64,000 nucleotides of DNA from positions 10,517 through 74,516 of the forward strand of contig CAZUDO010000063.1 in NCBI GenBank assembly GCA_964618895.1. The letters run 5' to 3'. The DNA is from CAZUDO01 sp964618895. GTDB lineage: Bacteria; Desulfobacterota; Binatia; DP-6. A program made the position numbers and the translations under genes. Below the pieces are notes generated by a model. It made no database searches. It had not been told where the DNA came from and saw only the letters and a list, made by a program, of their open reading frames with translations. Shown here piece after piece: positions 32,971 to 40,336 of the stretch (its first letter is position 1; each line of letters opens with the position of its first letter).

Positions 32971-33719
32971 TCGGCCGCGCCTCACTCGAGCTGCGCGGTG
33001 TTTCCAAGCGCCACGGGACAGCGACGCTGCTCGCCGAGTGCGACTTGACCATCCGCGAAGGTGAGCACACGGCCATTCTCGGGCGCTCGGGGGCAGGCAA
33101 GTCCACGACACTGCGCCTCCTCGCGGGACTCGAGCCGCCGACGAGCGGGCAGGTTCTCGTAGACACGACGCCGGCCTCAGGGCCGGGGCGTATCGCTCTT
33201 CCGGCACATCAACGTCGCGTCGCCATGGTGTTCCAGGACCTCGGGCTGTGGCCTTCGCTGAGCGTCGTCGACAACATCTTGCTGGGGACCGGGGCGACCA
33301 CCCGTGGGCAGCGGCACCTGCGGGAACGGGCGCTCGCGGCGATGCGCCTCTGTCGCATCGACACGCTGGCTGACCGGCGTCCCGGCTCGCTCTCTGGCGG
33401 CGAGCAGCAGCGCGTGGCGCTTGCGAGGGCCGTCGCGGCCGAACCGCGCTTCCTGTTCCTCGACGAGCCGTTTGCCGGGCTCGATCTGTGCACCAAACGG
33501 GAACTCCTCACGGACATCTCGCACCTCGCGGCCATGGCACGCACCACGCTCGTGCTCGTCACCCACGACCCGACCGAGGCGCTCTCCCTCTGTAGCCGCG
33601 CCGTGGTGCTCGACGGCGGACGAGTGCAGGCGGACGGTCCCTGGGCAGAGCTGCTGCACGAACCACGATCGGACGTGTTGCGTGCCTTCGGAGACCGTGG
33701 ATTCAGATCGCGATCTTGA
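32967..33719 (+). CDS. Iron-type ABC transporter ATP-binding protein
   Basis: The 250-residue ATPase has Walker A GRSGAGKSTTLRLLAG, Q-loop VFQDLGLWPSLSV, signature LSGGEQQRVALARA, Walker B FLFLDEPFAGLD and the switch His in VLVTHDPTEAL. The order LWP after the Q-loop is common in FbpC-type proteins. It lacks the long C-terminal regulatory domain. It powers import through the neighbouring permease. Its last 17 bp overlap a small convergent gene. Confidence 0.95.
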   Translation: MIGRASLELRGVSKRHGTATLLAECDLTIREGEHTAILGRSGAGKSTTLRLLAGLEPPTSGQVLVDTTPASGPGRIALPAHQRRVAMVFQDLGLWPSLSVVDNILLGTGATTRGQRHLRERALAAMRLCRIDTLADRRPGSLSGGEQQRVALARAVAAEPRFLFLDEPFAGLDLCTKRELLTDISHLAAMARTTLVLVTHDPTEALSLCSRAVVLDGGRVQADGPWAELLHEPRSDVLRAFGDRGFRSRS

Positions 33720-33927
33720 GCGCGATCTGATCAAACATCGCCCTGGGGGCCTTCCGGTTACGTCCCGCCCTGCCACGGCCGCGCTCACCTACCGAGAAGA
33801 AGACCTCGTCGCGCTGCCGGGGTCGCGGACGCGCGCCACCGGTCCGGGCCAGGGTACGAAACGACTTTCGAAACGTCTCCATCGCCTCGGTGACGGGCTT
33901 GATCTTGATCGTCAGCACCTTGGTCAT
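33703..33927 (-). CDS. Truncated HVO_A0114-like DNA-binding protein
   Basis: The 74-residue protein begins MTKVLTIKIKPVTEAMETFR and continues KSFRTLARTG to RDEVFFSVGE. This is the N-terminal half of a family of predicted DNA-binding regulators (HVO_A0114-like), which normally go on for 50-60 residues with a winged helix. That half is missing: after about residue 50 the sequence is Arg-rich and ends inside the 3' end of the ABC gene. It looks like a 3'-truncated relic; it may still act as a small dimerising protein. Confidence 0.45.
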   Translation of the reverse strand: MTKVLTIKIKPVTEAMETFRKSFRTLARTGGARPRPRQRDEVFFSVGERGRGRAGRNRKAPRAMFDQIALKIAI

Positions 33928-33985
33928 GGCTCTTCCGGATTTCGGGTGGGTCCGTCGCGTCGACCGGCGGCCGACCGCGCGTCCG

Positions 33986-34660
33986 TCACGGACCGCTCGC
34001 AGCGCGTGCACCGCGAGGGGCCTCGTCGACCCGGAGCCGGCCGTGCCGGAGCCAGCCCACCCGCGCCAACCAGGTATGTGCGGCCCGGACCGGCGACGGG
34101 CCGGGCGGCCGCGCCAGGGGCGTCCGCCAGCCGAGGAACCACGCCGCGGACGAGCACGGATCCGTCCCGCGTACGCCGGGGCTGTGTTTCGCAAAGTTCT
34201 GGAGCACGTATACCAGCGCGGCCCGGACCTCGCGCGGCGACGCGAGCCGCCGTGCGTGATAGCGGTCGCCCCACACCTGGCCGTGGCGCCCGCACGTCCG
34301 GTTCACCGCCTTAGCGACGCGAATCATGAGGCCCTGCACGCCGCGGACGAAGCGCGCCGGCGCGTCGGCTTCCACCACGAGGTGGACGTGGTCCCGTTGT
34401 GCGCTGAACTGCAACACGCGAAACCGGGTGGACGAGGATGCGCCCAGGGCCGCCCGCAGCGCGCCAAATACCCGCGCGCCCCGGAGGGACGGCACGCCCG
34501 CGACCGCGCGCAGGGTGACGTGCACCGGGCAGTGCCGATCGTGCGGCGGGCGCATCCGATGGGGGACGCGACGCCGGCCGGGCGTGGGCGGGCGACCCGC
34601 GCCGCGGCGGGCGCCGCCCCAGGAGCGGAAGGTGAAGAGGGTTTGCATCGGGCGCGCCAT
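33986..34660 (-). CDS. REP-associated tyrosine transposase (RAYT, Y1 family)
   Basis: The 224-residue protein has the HUH motif HVHLVVEAD near residue 90 and the catalytic Tyr region AALVYVLQNFAKH near residue 147. It also has the typical GQVWGDRYHARRLASPREVR and a start with RRGAGRPP. RAYT proteins nick single-stranded DNA at REP hairpins. They are usually single-copy domesticated transposases without terminal repeats, and I found no insertion-sequence ends here. The start at ATG 34660 lies 16 bp from a near-consensus promoter; ATG 34648 is an alternative. Confidence 0.9.
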   Translation of the reverse strand: MARPMQTLFTFRSWGGARRGAGRPPTPGRRRVPHRMRPPHDRHCPVHVTLRAVAGVPSLRGARVFGALRAALGASSSTRFRVLQFSAQRDHVHLVVEADAPARFVRGVQGLMIRVAKAVNRTCGRHGQVWGDRYHARRLASPREVRAALVYVLQNFAKHSPGVRGTDPCSSAAWFLGWRTPLARPPGPSPVRAAHTWLARVGWLRHGRLRVDEAPRGARAASGP

Positions 34661-34676
34661 CTTGAAACGGGCACAT

Positions 34677-34703
34677 ATTATAGCAAGCTTGCTCCCATGT
34701 CAA
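34677..34703 (-). promoter_or_regulatory. Near-consensus promoter of the RAYT gene with internal palindrome
   Basis: On the minus strand TTGACA (34703-34698) and TATAAT (34682-34677) are both perfect, separated by 15 bp, slightly short. The spacer contains the perfect 10-bp palindrome GCAAGCTTGC (34683-34692) just before the -10, a natural repressor site. The predicted transcript would begin about 10 bases before the ATG. Confidence 0.75.
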
Positions 34704-35090
34704 GCGCGGCACATCGTCACGGCGATCCATGCGGCCTCACCCCCGAGCGCCGCGCGGGGGCTCGCGTCGGCGCCGCATGCCCCGGCCCGAGTCGCCGTCG
34801 GCGGTCCACCTGGCCACGGGCGCTCGGCCACCCGCGCCCGGCGGTGGGCGCGTCCCTCCCGTCCACCGGCGCTCCCCGGCCACACAACCGGACCCGGAAG
34901 CGCCTTGGCCATTTGGGTCTCCAGTCACCCGCCGGACGTCGACAGTGAAGTCCGCCAGGAGAGGTTCAGACCCTTCAATGGAGCCGTTCGATGGCGACTA
35001 CGTTGACAACGTGTTGATCCGGGATGAGGTCGAGGAAGACGAGGTAGTATTGCCGCCTATCGCATAGACCTCATGGCAGCAAAGAGCCGG
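34704..35090 (+). other. Gap between the RAYT gene and the antitoxin-like gene
   Basis: About 390 bp hold GC-rich inverted segments (around 34790-34860) that could be REP-like, but I could not align clear copies. At the right end a GTG at 34945 or ATG at 34978 opens a 40- or 29-codon acidic frame ending DEVEEDEVVLPPIA at 35067. It may be a tiny acidic protein, for example an antitoxin tail, but has no good ribosome site. Confidence 0.3.
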
Positions 35091-35276
35091 TCAGCTTCGA
35101 CGCGCGGGAACCTTGTGACGGCGACTTTGAGCGTGGGCCTCAGCCTCCTCGAGCGTGACGTAGTCACCACGACGGATGGCGGCGCGCCCCGCCTCGATGG
35201 CACGCAGCTGCGCCGGAGTCAGGGACCGAGGTGTCCAAGGCACATCCTTGGAGGTCGCATGGACTCGCTGGGGCAT
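35091..35276 (-). CDS. Antitoxin-like small protein without visible toxin
   Basis: From ATG 35276 the 61-residue protein ends with TPAQLRAIEAGRAAIRRGDY followed by VTLEEAEAH and a basic tail. The phrase AIEAGRAAIRRGDYVTLEE is common at the C-terminus of type II antitoxins that control RelE- or VapC-type toxins. Upstream in-frame starts at 35306 or 35348 would lengthen it. No toxin gene follows on the minus strand, so it is either an orphan or a relic. Confidence 0.4.
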   Translation of the reverse strand: MPQRVHATSKDVPWTPRSLTPAQLRAIEAGRAAIRRGDYVTLEEAEAHAQSRRHKVPARRS

Positions 35277-35416
35277 GGGGCGCGCCCTGCGGGGATTCGG
35301 CGGCATGGCTCCGGACACATAGTGCCGATGGATGTAGACCATCGTCAAGCCGAGGCCTTCCGGACTGCGGCCGTGTTGCGGCCGATCCCCCCCGTTGCTA
35401 CCTCTGCCCGCGGGTC

Positions 35417-36658
35417 ATGGTGTGGATCGTCGGCGTGGTGGTCGGGCTGGTCGTGCTGGGCTCCGTGCTGGCGGTGGCGGAATCGTCGATCAGCCGCATG
35501 ACGCGGGTGCGGGCCGGGGCGCTCCGCCAGGAGGGCCGCCGGAACGCCGTGCTCCTCGAGCACATCGAGCGCGACCCGCCGCCGTATCTGAACTCCGTCT
35601 ACCTGGCGGTCATGTTCGCGCAGAACGGGTCGGCGATCCTGGTGGCGATCCTGGCCGCGCGCCACTTCGACGACCTGGGCATCACCCTCGTCTCCCTCGG
35701 CTTCACCCTCGCGTACTTCGTGGTCGTCGAGGCCATGGCGAAGACGTTCGGCATCCTGCACAGCGACCGGGCCGCGTTGGCGGTGGCGCCCGTCGTCTGG
35801 CTGCTCGGGCGCCTGCTCGCCGTGCCGGCGCGCGCCCTCATCGGCCTCGCCAACGTGCTGCTTCCCGGCAAGGGGCTGAAGCAGGGTCCGTTCGTCTCCG
35901 AGGAGGATATCCGCTCGATGGCGGACGTGGGACACCAGGAGGGCGTCATCGAGGAGTCGGAGAAGGACATGATCCACTCCCTCTTCCACTTCGGCGATCT
36001 ACTCGTGCGCCAGCTCATGATCCCGCGACCCGACATCGTCGCCATCGACGTGGCGGGCTCGCTGCACGACGCCCACACGTTGATCGTGCAGCACGGGTTC
36101 ACGCGCGTCCCCGCCTATCGCGACGACCTCGATCGGACCGAAGGGATCGTGCACGCCAAGGACATCCTGCAGGCGCTGCTCGAGGGCCGGCAGGACACCC
36201 CGCTCGCGGCACTCCTCCGGCCCGTCCACTTCGCGCCGGAGTCGAAACGCGCCGCCGCGCTCCTGCGCGAGATGCAGCGCGAGCGGTTCCACCTCGCCAT
36301 GGTGACCGACGAGTACGGCTCCGTCTCCGGTCTGGTCACGCTCGAGAACCTGCTCGAAGAGCTGGTCGGCGCGATCGGCGAGGAGCACGAGTGGGAGGCG
36401 CCCGACGTCGAGCCACTGGGCGACGGGCACTATCGCGTCGACGCGAGCCTCCCCGTCCGCGAGCTGAACGAGCTGCTCGGCACCGACCTGCCGCACGAGC
36501 AGTGGAACACCGTGGGCGGGCTCATGTTCGGGCTGCTCGGGACGATTCCCGTCCAGGGGCAGGCGGTGACGCTCAAGGGGTTCCAGTTCGTGGCCGAGAA
36601 GGTCCACGGCCGCCGCGTCGCGACCGTGCTCGTCACGCGGCAGCCGGTACCGGGTTGA
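35417..36658 (+). CDS. CNNM/CorC-type membrane protein with CBS pair
   Basis: The 413-residue protein starts at ATG 35417 with an N-terminal DUF21 membrane domain (about residues 1-160, four helices). Two CBS repeats follow around 195-320, beginning LVRQLMIPRPDIVAIDV and AMVTDEYGSVSGLVTLENLL. A CorC/HlyC domain closes the protein (YRVDASLPVRELNELLGTDL onwards). Such proteins are linked to magnesium and cobalt transport or to envelope stress; the older hemolysin label is not well supported. One base overlaps the next gene, an L,D-transpeptidase, so the two form an operon. Confidence 0.93.
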   Translation: MVWIVGVVVGLVVLGSVLAVAESSISRMTRVRAGALRQEGRRNAVLLEHIERDPPPYLNSVYLAVMFAQNGSAILVAILAARHFDDLGITLVSLGFTLAYFVVVEAMAKTFGILHSDRAALAVAPVVWLLGRLLAVPARALIGLANVLLPGKGLKQGPFVSEEDIRSMADVGHQEGVIEESEKDMIHSLFHFGDLLVRQLMIPRPDIVAIDVAGSLHDAHTLIVQHGFTRVPAYRDDLDRTEGIVHAKDILQALLEGRQDTPLAALLRPVHFAPESKRAAALLREMQRERFHLAMVTDEYGSVSGLVTLENLLEELVGAIGEEHEWEAPDVEPLGDGHYRVDASLPVRELNELLGTDLPHEQWNTVGGLMFGLLGTIPVQGQAVTLKGFQFVAEKVHGRRVATVLVTRQPVPG

Positions 36659-38241
36659 TGCCTCCCATACGCCGCGTGGCGATCGTCATCCTACTGGCCG
36701 GGCTCGCAGCCCTCGCCCGCGCCGCCGACGCTCCCGAACACATCATTCAAGAGCAGGTCGAGCTGCTCCGCAGCGGCGGCATGGTGCAGATCGGCGACGC
36801 CACCATCGCCTCCGCCGTCGTCCTGCCGGCGTTCTACGAACACCGTGGCTTCCAGCCGGCGTGGACCGATGCCACCGCCGACGATCTCCTGCACGCCATC
36901 GGGGACAGCGCCCGGCACGGGCTCGATCCAGCCAACTACCATCTGGCCGCGCTCGAACGCCTGCGCGCCGCCGCGCCCGGCCCGGCGCAACGCGCCGAGC
37001 GCGACCTGCTCCAGACCGATGCCCTCATCCGCCTCGCCTATCATCTTCTGTTCGGCAAGGTGGACCCCGAGCGTCTCGACGCCAACTGGAACTTCACCCG
37101 CGACCTGGCGAACCTCGAGCCGGAGGCGACGCTCCAGCAGGCGCTGGTCGAAGGACACGTGTCCGACTGGCTGACCGGCCTCGCCCCCCACCATCCCTTC
37201 TACCGCTCGCTGATAGACGCGTTGGCCGAGCACCGCCGCCTCGAGGCCGCCGGCGGCTGGCCGGCGGTTCCCGAGGGCCCGACGCTCAAGCCCGGCATGA
37301 CCGACCCGCGCGTGCCCGCGCTGCGGCGGCGGCTCGTGGTCACCAGGGACCTAGCCACCGACGACGCCTCGCCGCTCTACGACGCCACCCTGGCCGCCGC
37401 CGTGCGCACGTTCCAGGAGCGCCACGGCCTCACTCCCGACGGGGTCGCCGGCGCCGCCACGGTGCAGGAGATGAACCTGCCGGTGGGGCACCGCATCGAC
37501 CAGCTGCGCGCCACCCTGGAGCGCTGCCGCTGGGTGATGCGCGACCTCCCCGGCCGCTTCGTGCTGGTCAACGTCGCCGGCTTCCAGGTGTACTACATGA
37601 AGGACGGCGCGCCGGTCTGGGAATCACCGGTGGTGGTGGGGACCACCTTCAACCGCACGCCGATATTCCGCGCCAACATGACGTACGTGGTCCTCAACCC
37701 CACCTGGACCGTGCCCCCCGGCATGCTGCGCAACGAGATCCTGCCGGCGATGCGCCGTGACCCCAAGTACCTCGAGCGTAAGGGCCTGCAGATGGTGGAC
37801 GGCCGCGTCGTCCAGCCCCCCGGGCCCGGCAACGCGCTCGGGCGCATCAAGCTCATGTTCCCGAACCCGCACGCCGTCTACCTGCACGACACCCCGTCGC
37901 GCGCCGCCTTCCGCGAGACCAGTCGCACCTTCAGCCACGGCTGCGTGCGGGTCGAGAAGCCCTTCGAGCTGGCCGCCCTGGTGCTCGACGACCCGCAGTG
38001 GACCCTGCCGGCGCTGCACGCCGCGGTCGACACCGGGAAGACGCGCACGCTGCTCCTCGCCCAGCCCCTGCCCGTCCTCATCCTCTATTGGACGGCGGCG
38101 GTCGGCCGCGACGGGCGCACGTATTTCCTGCCCGACGTCTACGGGCGCGACCCGGCGATCGTGCGCGGGCTGGCGGGGCCGTTCGTGTTCTGGAAGCGCC
38201 CCGGCTCCGGCGCGGTCACATCGCCCGTGGACGCGCCGTGA
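36658..38241 (+). CDS. L,D-transpeptidase of the YcbB (LdtD) type
   Basis: The 527-residue protein has a signal peptide (VAIVILLAGLAALARA), a scaffold domain, and a peptidoglycan-binding segment TFQERHGLTPDGVAGAATV near residue 250. The YkuD catalytic domain follows with SHGCVRVEKP, where the Cys is the nucleophile. The YcbB-type insertion between the binding domain and the active site is present. It forms 3-3 cross-links or attaches proteins to peptidoglycan in the periplasm. It is co-transcribed with the CBS/CorC gene. The 3' end overlaps the convergent P450 gene by 26 bp. Confidence 0.94.
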   Translation: MPPIRRVAIVILLAGLAALARAADAPEHIIQEQVELLRSGGMVQIGDATIASAVVLPAFYEHRGFQPAWTDATADDLLHAIGDSARHGLDPANYHLAALERLRAAAPGPAQRAERDLLQTDALIRLAYHLLFGKVDPERLDANWNFTRDLANLEPEATLQQALVEGHVSDWLTGLAPHHPFYRSLIDALAEHRRLEAAGGWPAVPEGPTLKPGMTDPRVPALRRRLVVTRDLATDDASPLYDATLAAAVRTFQERHGLTPDGVAGAATVQEMNLPVGHRIDQLRATLERCRWVMRDLPGRFVLVNVAGFQVYYMKDGAPVWESPVVVGTTFNRTPIFRANMTYVVLNPTWTVPPGMLRNEILPAMRRDPKYLERKGLQMVDGRVVQPPGPGNALGRIKLMFPNPHAVYLHDTPSRAAFRETSRTFSHGCVRVEKPFELAALVLDDPQWTLPALHAAVDTGKTRTLLLAQPLPVLILYWTAAVGRDGRTYFLPDVYGRDPAIVRGLAGPFVFWKRPGSGAVTSPVDAP

Positions 38242-39415
38242 ACACGATCGGCAGCCGATCGGGGCCGTGGATGCCGACCGGGGGCTTCCACACCGCCCCC
38301 GCGGCCACCGTCGGGCAGCCGAGACGCGCCGTCAGCGCGGCCAGCGCCTCCTGCAGCTCGGCGCGCGCGAGCGCCGCCCCCAGGCAGAAGTGCGCCCCGT
38401 GCCCGAACGCCAGGTGCGGCACCTGTGCGTTCTCCTGCGGCGCGACCTGATCGGGACGGGGATAGGCGCCCGGGTCGTGCGCGGCGCTCCACAGGGAGAG
38501 GAGCACCTGGGTGGCGGGCTCGATACGCTCGCCGCCGATCTCGATCGGCGCGACCGCGCGGCGCCCGACGGCCGTCACCGCCGAGCGATGCCGGAGCACC
38601 TCCTCGACCACGTCCGCCACCGCGAGCGCGCCGGTGGCGACGGCGTCCCACACATCGGGCCGCTCGGCCAGCACCGCCACCGTCCACCCGAGCTGGTTCT
38701 TGGTGGTTTCGTGACCAGCGAACACCAGGCCGGCGATGAACCCCCGCACCTGGAAGTCGTCCCAGCCGTCGGCCGCGGCCGCCTGCGCGATGCGACTGAC
38801 GAGGTCGTCGCGCGGCGCCGCCCGGCGCGTGGCAGCCAGCTCGCCGGTGTAGGCGAGCAGCTGGGTGAGGGCGGCGTCGACCTCGCCGATGCGTGCGACC
38901 AGCGCGACCGGGCTGAAGCCGAGGCCGATGGTGTTGGCCCAGCCGCGGAAGCGATCGCGGTCCGCGCTCGGTACGCCGATCAGCTCGCACAAGCCGAGCG
39001 ACGGATAGGCATCGGCGAACTCGTCCATGAACTCGCACTGCCCCCGCGCCGCGAAGGCGTCGATCAGCTCGTGCGCTGCCGTGCGCAGGAAGGGCCGCAG
39101 GCGCTCGACGCTCCGCGGGGTGAAGGTGCGCGACATGAGCGCCCGGAAGCGCAGGTGCTCGCTGCCGTCGTGGTTCAGGGGCGAGATCGCCATCCAGTCG
39201 TAGAACGGCCCGGAGGTGATGCCGAACGTATGCAGGAACTCGGTGAAGTTGGCGTGCAGCCGGCCGTCGCTCAGGAGCTCGCGCACGCGCTCGTGGGTGA
39301 GGACGCACACCGGGCCGGCGTCGGTGTCGGCCAGCCAGCCCTGCTGGCGCGCCCGCCCGAGGGTGCCGAGCGGGTCGGTGAGCAGGGACGCGAAGTCGAG
39401 ATGCGGTCTGGTCAT
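38216..39415 (-). CDS. Bacterial cytochrome P450
   Basis: The 399-residue soluble enzyme has the I-helix oxygen motif AGHETTKNQLG, the K-helix ExxR in EEVLRHRSAV, and the heme loop FGHGAHFCLGAALARAE with its Cys ligand. The overall pattern resembles bacterial CYP families acting on terpenes, steroids or alkyl chains; the substrate is unknown. It needs a ferredoxin and reductase; the ferredoxins at 16.8-17.6 kb are candidates. It follows a nitroreductase gene on the same strand after 7 bp. Confidence 0.95.
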   Translation of the reverse strand: MTRPHLDFASLLTDPLGTLGRARQQGWLADTDAGPVCVLTHERVRELLSDGRLHANFTEFLHTFGITSGPFYDWMAISPLNHDGSEHLRFRALMSRTFTPRSVERLRPFLRTAAHELIDAFAARGQCEFMDEFADAYPSLGLCELIGVPSADRDRFRGWANTIGLGFSPVALVARIGEVDAALTQLLAYTGELAATRRAAPRDDLVSRIAQAAAADGWDDFQVRGFIAGLVFAGHETTKNQLGWTVAVLAERPDVWDAVATGALAVADVVEEVLRHRSAVTAVGRRAVAPIEIGGERIEPATQVLLSLWSAAHDPGAYPRPDQVAPQENAQVPHLAFGHGAHFCLGAALARAELQEALAALTARLGCPTVAAGAVWKPPVGIHGPDRLPIVFTARPRAM

Positions 39416-39422
39416 GGCGATC

Positions 39423-40064
39423 CTATCGGGCGCCCGGAAAGAGCGGCGCGCCGTAGCGGTCGGCGAAGCACAGCTCGGCGAGCGGCCGCCGCGCCAGGCG
39501 CTTCGGGAACCCCTTGGCGGGATACCCGAGCGTCAGCAGGGCTGCCGTCGCCACCTCGTCGGGAATCTCGAGCAGCGCCTTCACCTGCGGCTCGACCGCG
39601 CACAGGAGCGTCGTGAGCGCCGTCCCGAGCCCCTCGGCGCGCGCCGCCAGCAACAGGTTCTGGACCGACGGGTACACCGACGCGCCGCCGACGATGCTCA
39701 GGCGACCCAGGTGACGGTCGGTGGCGAGCAGATCGCCGAGCTGGGCGCAGACCACGATCAGGACCGGAACCTCGTCCAGGTGGCGCGCCATGTGGTCGGC
39801 GTTCTCGAGCAGCCGCGGCAGCGGCGCCTCCGGGCGCGCCCGCGCCCGACCGACGTACTGCTCCCACGGCGGCAGGTACCAGTCGCGCAGCTGCCGGCGC
39901 CGGGTCGGGTCGCGCACGACGACGAAGCGTACGCCCTGGCGGTTGCCCCCGGTGGGCGCGAAGCGCGCCCCGTCGAGCACGCGGGCGAGCACGGCGTCCG
40001 GAATCGGGTCGGGGCGATAGAAGCGGCACGTCCCGGTGGTCTCGAGCACCTCGCGGAAGTCCAT
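39423..40064 (-). CDS. Nitroreductase-family flavoprotein
   Basis: The 213-residue protein begins with FREVLETTGTCRFYRPDPIP, then RFAPTGGNRQGVRFVVVRD, the FMN-binding start of this family. SVQNLLLAARAEGLGTALTTLL and LLTLGYPAKGFPK complete the fold. These enzymes use FMN and NAD(P)H to reduce nitro groups, quinones or double bonds. The central section is longer than in NfsB. It is the first gene of a pair with the P450; both may modify the same molecule. The start is ATG 40064. Confidence 0.92.
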   Translation of the reverse strand: MDFREVLETTGTCRFYRPDPIPDAVLARVLDGARFAPTGGNRQGVRFVVVRDPTRRRQLRDWYLPPWEQYVGRARARPEAPLPRLLENADHMARHLDEVPVLIVVCAQLGDLLATDRHLGRLSIVGGASVYPSVQNLLLAARAEGLGTALTTLLCAVEPQVKALLEIPDEVATAALLTLGYPAKGFPKRLARRPLAELCFADRYGAPLFPGAR

Positions 40065-40336
40065 GGCAGGTGTCGTACGCCGGGGTGGCGGCTCTTGCCA
40101 AGGGGGCGTCGTCGGGCCGGTCAGGGCCCGGAATGCAGCTCGGGCGCACGATAGTCGATCAACCCGAGGAGCGCCGATAACGTGCGATGGTACGCCGCAA
40201 CCAACGCAAGGGCGACGAGGAGTCTTCCCGCCATCAACGCGACCGACCCGAATCCCCGGTTCGGCGCCCGCATCGGCACGAGGTTTGACTCCCCGACCGT
40301 GGCTCAGGATGCTATCCGCGAGAGTCCCTCGCGACG

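Noticed and set aside
35395..38241. Very long plus-strand frame spanning the CorC and L,D-transpeptidase genes
   Set aside because: Only its 3' part is the transpeptidase; the upstream part is an out-of-frame shadow of the CorC gene and no fusion protein is supported.
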